This document shows positions 62,946-64,000 of a DNA stretch of 64,000 nucleotides, one piece after another; position 1 is the first letter of the stretch, and each line of letters begins with the position of its first letter. The translations under genes were made by a program, and so were the position numbers. Below the pieces are notes generated by a model. That model was not told the origin of the DNA. It was given only the letters and a program-made list of their open reading frames with translations, and ran no database searches. Location of the stretch: NCBI RefSeq assembly GCF_009905615.1, contig NZ_JAAAKW010000001.1:310001-374000 (forward strand). The letters are read 5' to 3'. This DNA comes from Pseudomonas sp. SLFW (GTDB lineage: Bacteria; Pseudomonadota; Gammaproteobacteria; Pseudomonadales; Pseudomonadaceae).

Positions 62946-64000
62946 ATGTCCGAGCCACGCAAGATCCTCGTCACCAGCGCCCTGCCCTATGCCAACGGTT
63001 CCATTCACCTTGGCCACATGCTCGAATACATCCAGACCGACATGTGGGTGCGTTTCCAGAAGCACCGCGGCAATCAGTGCATCTATGTGTGCGCAGACGA
63101 TGCCCATGGCTCGGCGATCATGCTCCGCGCAGAAAAAGAAGGCATCACCCCGGAACAACTCATCGCCAACGTCCAGGCCGAACACAGCGCCGACTTTGCC
63201 GACTTCCTGGTGGACTTCGACAATTTCCACTCGACCCACGCCGAAGAAAACCGTGAGCTGTCGAGCCTGATCTACACCCGTCTGCGCGACGCCGGGCACA
63301 TCGCCACGCGTTCCGTGACCCAGTATTTCGACCCGGAAAAGAAAATGTTCCTGGCCGACCGCTTCATCAAGGGCACCTGCCCGAAATGCGGCACCGAAGA
63401 TCAGTACGGCGACAACTGCGAAAAATGCGGCGCCACCTACGCACCGACCGACCTGAAAGACCCGAAATCGGCGATTTCCGGCGCAACCCCGGTGCTCAAG
63501 GACTCCAAGCACTTCTTCTTCGACCTGCCCGCTTTCGACGCCATGCTGAAGAGCTGGACCCGCAGCGGCACTCTGCAAGACGCGGTCGCGAACAAGATCG
63601 CCGAATGGCTGGATTCAGGCCTGCAACAGTGGGACATCTCCCGCGACGCCCCGTATTTCGGTTTCGAGATTCCGGACGAGCCGGGCAAGTATTTCTACGT
63701 CTGGCTGGACGCGCCCATCGGCTACATGGCCAGCTTCAAGAACCTGTGCGACCGTACGCCGGACCTTGATTTCGACGCGTTCTGGAACAAAGACTCGACC
63801 ACCGAGCTGTATCACTTCATCGGCAAGGACATCGTCAATTTCCACGCGCTGTTCTGGCCCGCGATGCTCGAAGGCTCGGGCTTCCGTAAACCAAGCGGCA
63901 TCAACGTCCACGGCTACCTGACCGTCAATGGCCAGAAAATGTCCAAGTCCCGTGGCACCTTCATCAAGGCGCGCACGTACCTTGAGCACCTGTCGCCGGA
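62946..64000 (+). CDS. metG: Methionyl-tRNA synthetase MetG (partial, 3' end beyond window)
   Basis: The first 351 codons of a class I aminoacyl-tRNA synthetase that charges tRNA-Met. It starts [20 protein letters not shown]. The HIGH motif is HLGH, the zinc knuckle is [17 protein letters not shown], and the KMSKS motif (GQKMSKSRG) is present near the window end. The anticodon-binding and C-terminal domains are outside. The frame is open to base 64000 without a stop. The ribosome site before ATG 62946 is weak. Confidence 0.97.
   Translation, partial: MSEPRKILVTSALPYANGSIHLGHMLEYIQTDMWVRFQKHRGNQCIYVCADDAHGSAIMLRAEKEGITPEQLIANVQAEHSADFADFLVDFDNFHSTHAEENRELSSLIYTRLRDAGHIATRSVTQYFDPEKKMFLADRFIKGTCPKCGTEDQYGDNCEKCGATYAPTDLKDPKSAISGATPVLKDSKHFFFDLPAFDAMLKSWTRSGTLQDAVANKIAEWLDSGLQQWDISRDAPYFGFEIPDEPGKYFYVWLDAPIGYMASFKNLCDRTPDLDFDAFWNKDSTTELYHFIGKDIVNFHALFWPAMLEGSGFRKPSGINVHGYLTVNGQKMSKSRGTFIKARTYLEHLSP

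Overview
The window is a stretch of Pseudomonas chromosome, most like the fluorescens/syringae lineages. GC is high by eye. Gene content follows Pseudomonas core blocks: hrpA-fadD1-fadD2-phaJ1-rapA-nbdA, braCDEFG, slyB/pdxH/dinG/ompA/ychJ/quiP, and dcd/mrp/metG. Most gaps hold Pseudomonas-type paired inverted repeats (REP/REPIN-like). I saw no phage, integrase, complete insertion sequence, CRISPR array, rRNA or tRNA. All calls come from reading the sequence; no database search was run.

Layout. 1-11.5 kb: lipid metabolism (FabH2-like ketoacyl synthase, two acyl-CoA ligases, a lysophospholipase-like hydrolase, the R-specific enoyl-CoA hydratase PhaJ) and the RNA helicase HrpA. 11.7-12.6 kb: three small minus-strand genes, one a 38-residue membrane protein resembling the cbb3-oxidase subunit CcoM, with an ANR/FNR-type box upstream. 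12.8-22.7 kb: RapA, an MFS transporter, a YkgJ-type cysteine-cluster protein, an MHYT-GGDEF-EAL cyclic-di-GMP protein, and a 728-residue protein with a tubulin/FtsZ GTPase signature. 23-28.6 kb: DUF2288 protein and the branched-chain amino acid ABC transporter BraCDEFG. 28.9-35.9 kb: a divergent LysR/short-chain dehydrogenase pair, a lipoprotein, a flavoprotein, NhaA, SlyB and PdxH. 36-46.2 kb: envelope proteins (two OmpA-domain lipoproteins, a glycine-rich collagen-like protein), an esterase, DinG, and small SEC-C proteins. 46.5-49 kb: the AHL acylase QuiP. 49.3-60 kb: a four-gene ligase-associated DNA repair set (exonuclease, ATP-dependent DNA ligase, DEXH helicase, PdeM endonuclease) split by a five-gene basic amino acid ABC transporter operon that has an NtrC-like site and a sigma54-type promoter. 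60-64 kb: Dcd, a cold shock protein, the Fe-S carrier Mrp, and the first part of MetG, cut by the window end.

The most unusual items are the tubulin-like GTPase at 20490-22676, the ANR-box-linked ccoM-like micro-gene at 11740-11856, and the split repair quartet. The OmpA lipoprotein with three tryptophan-rich repeats and a histone-H1-like tail, and the coexistence of several inverted-repeat arm families, also deserve attention.
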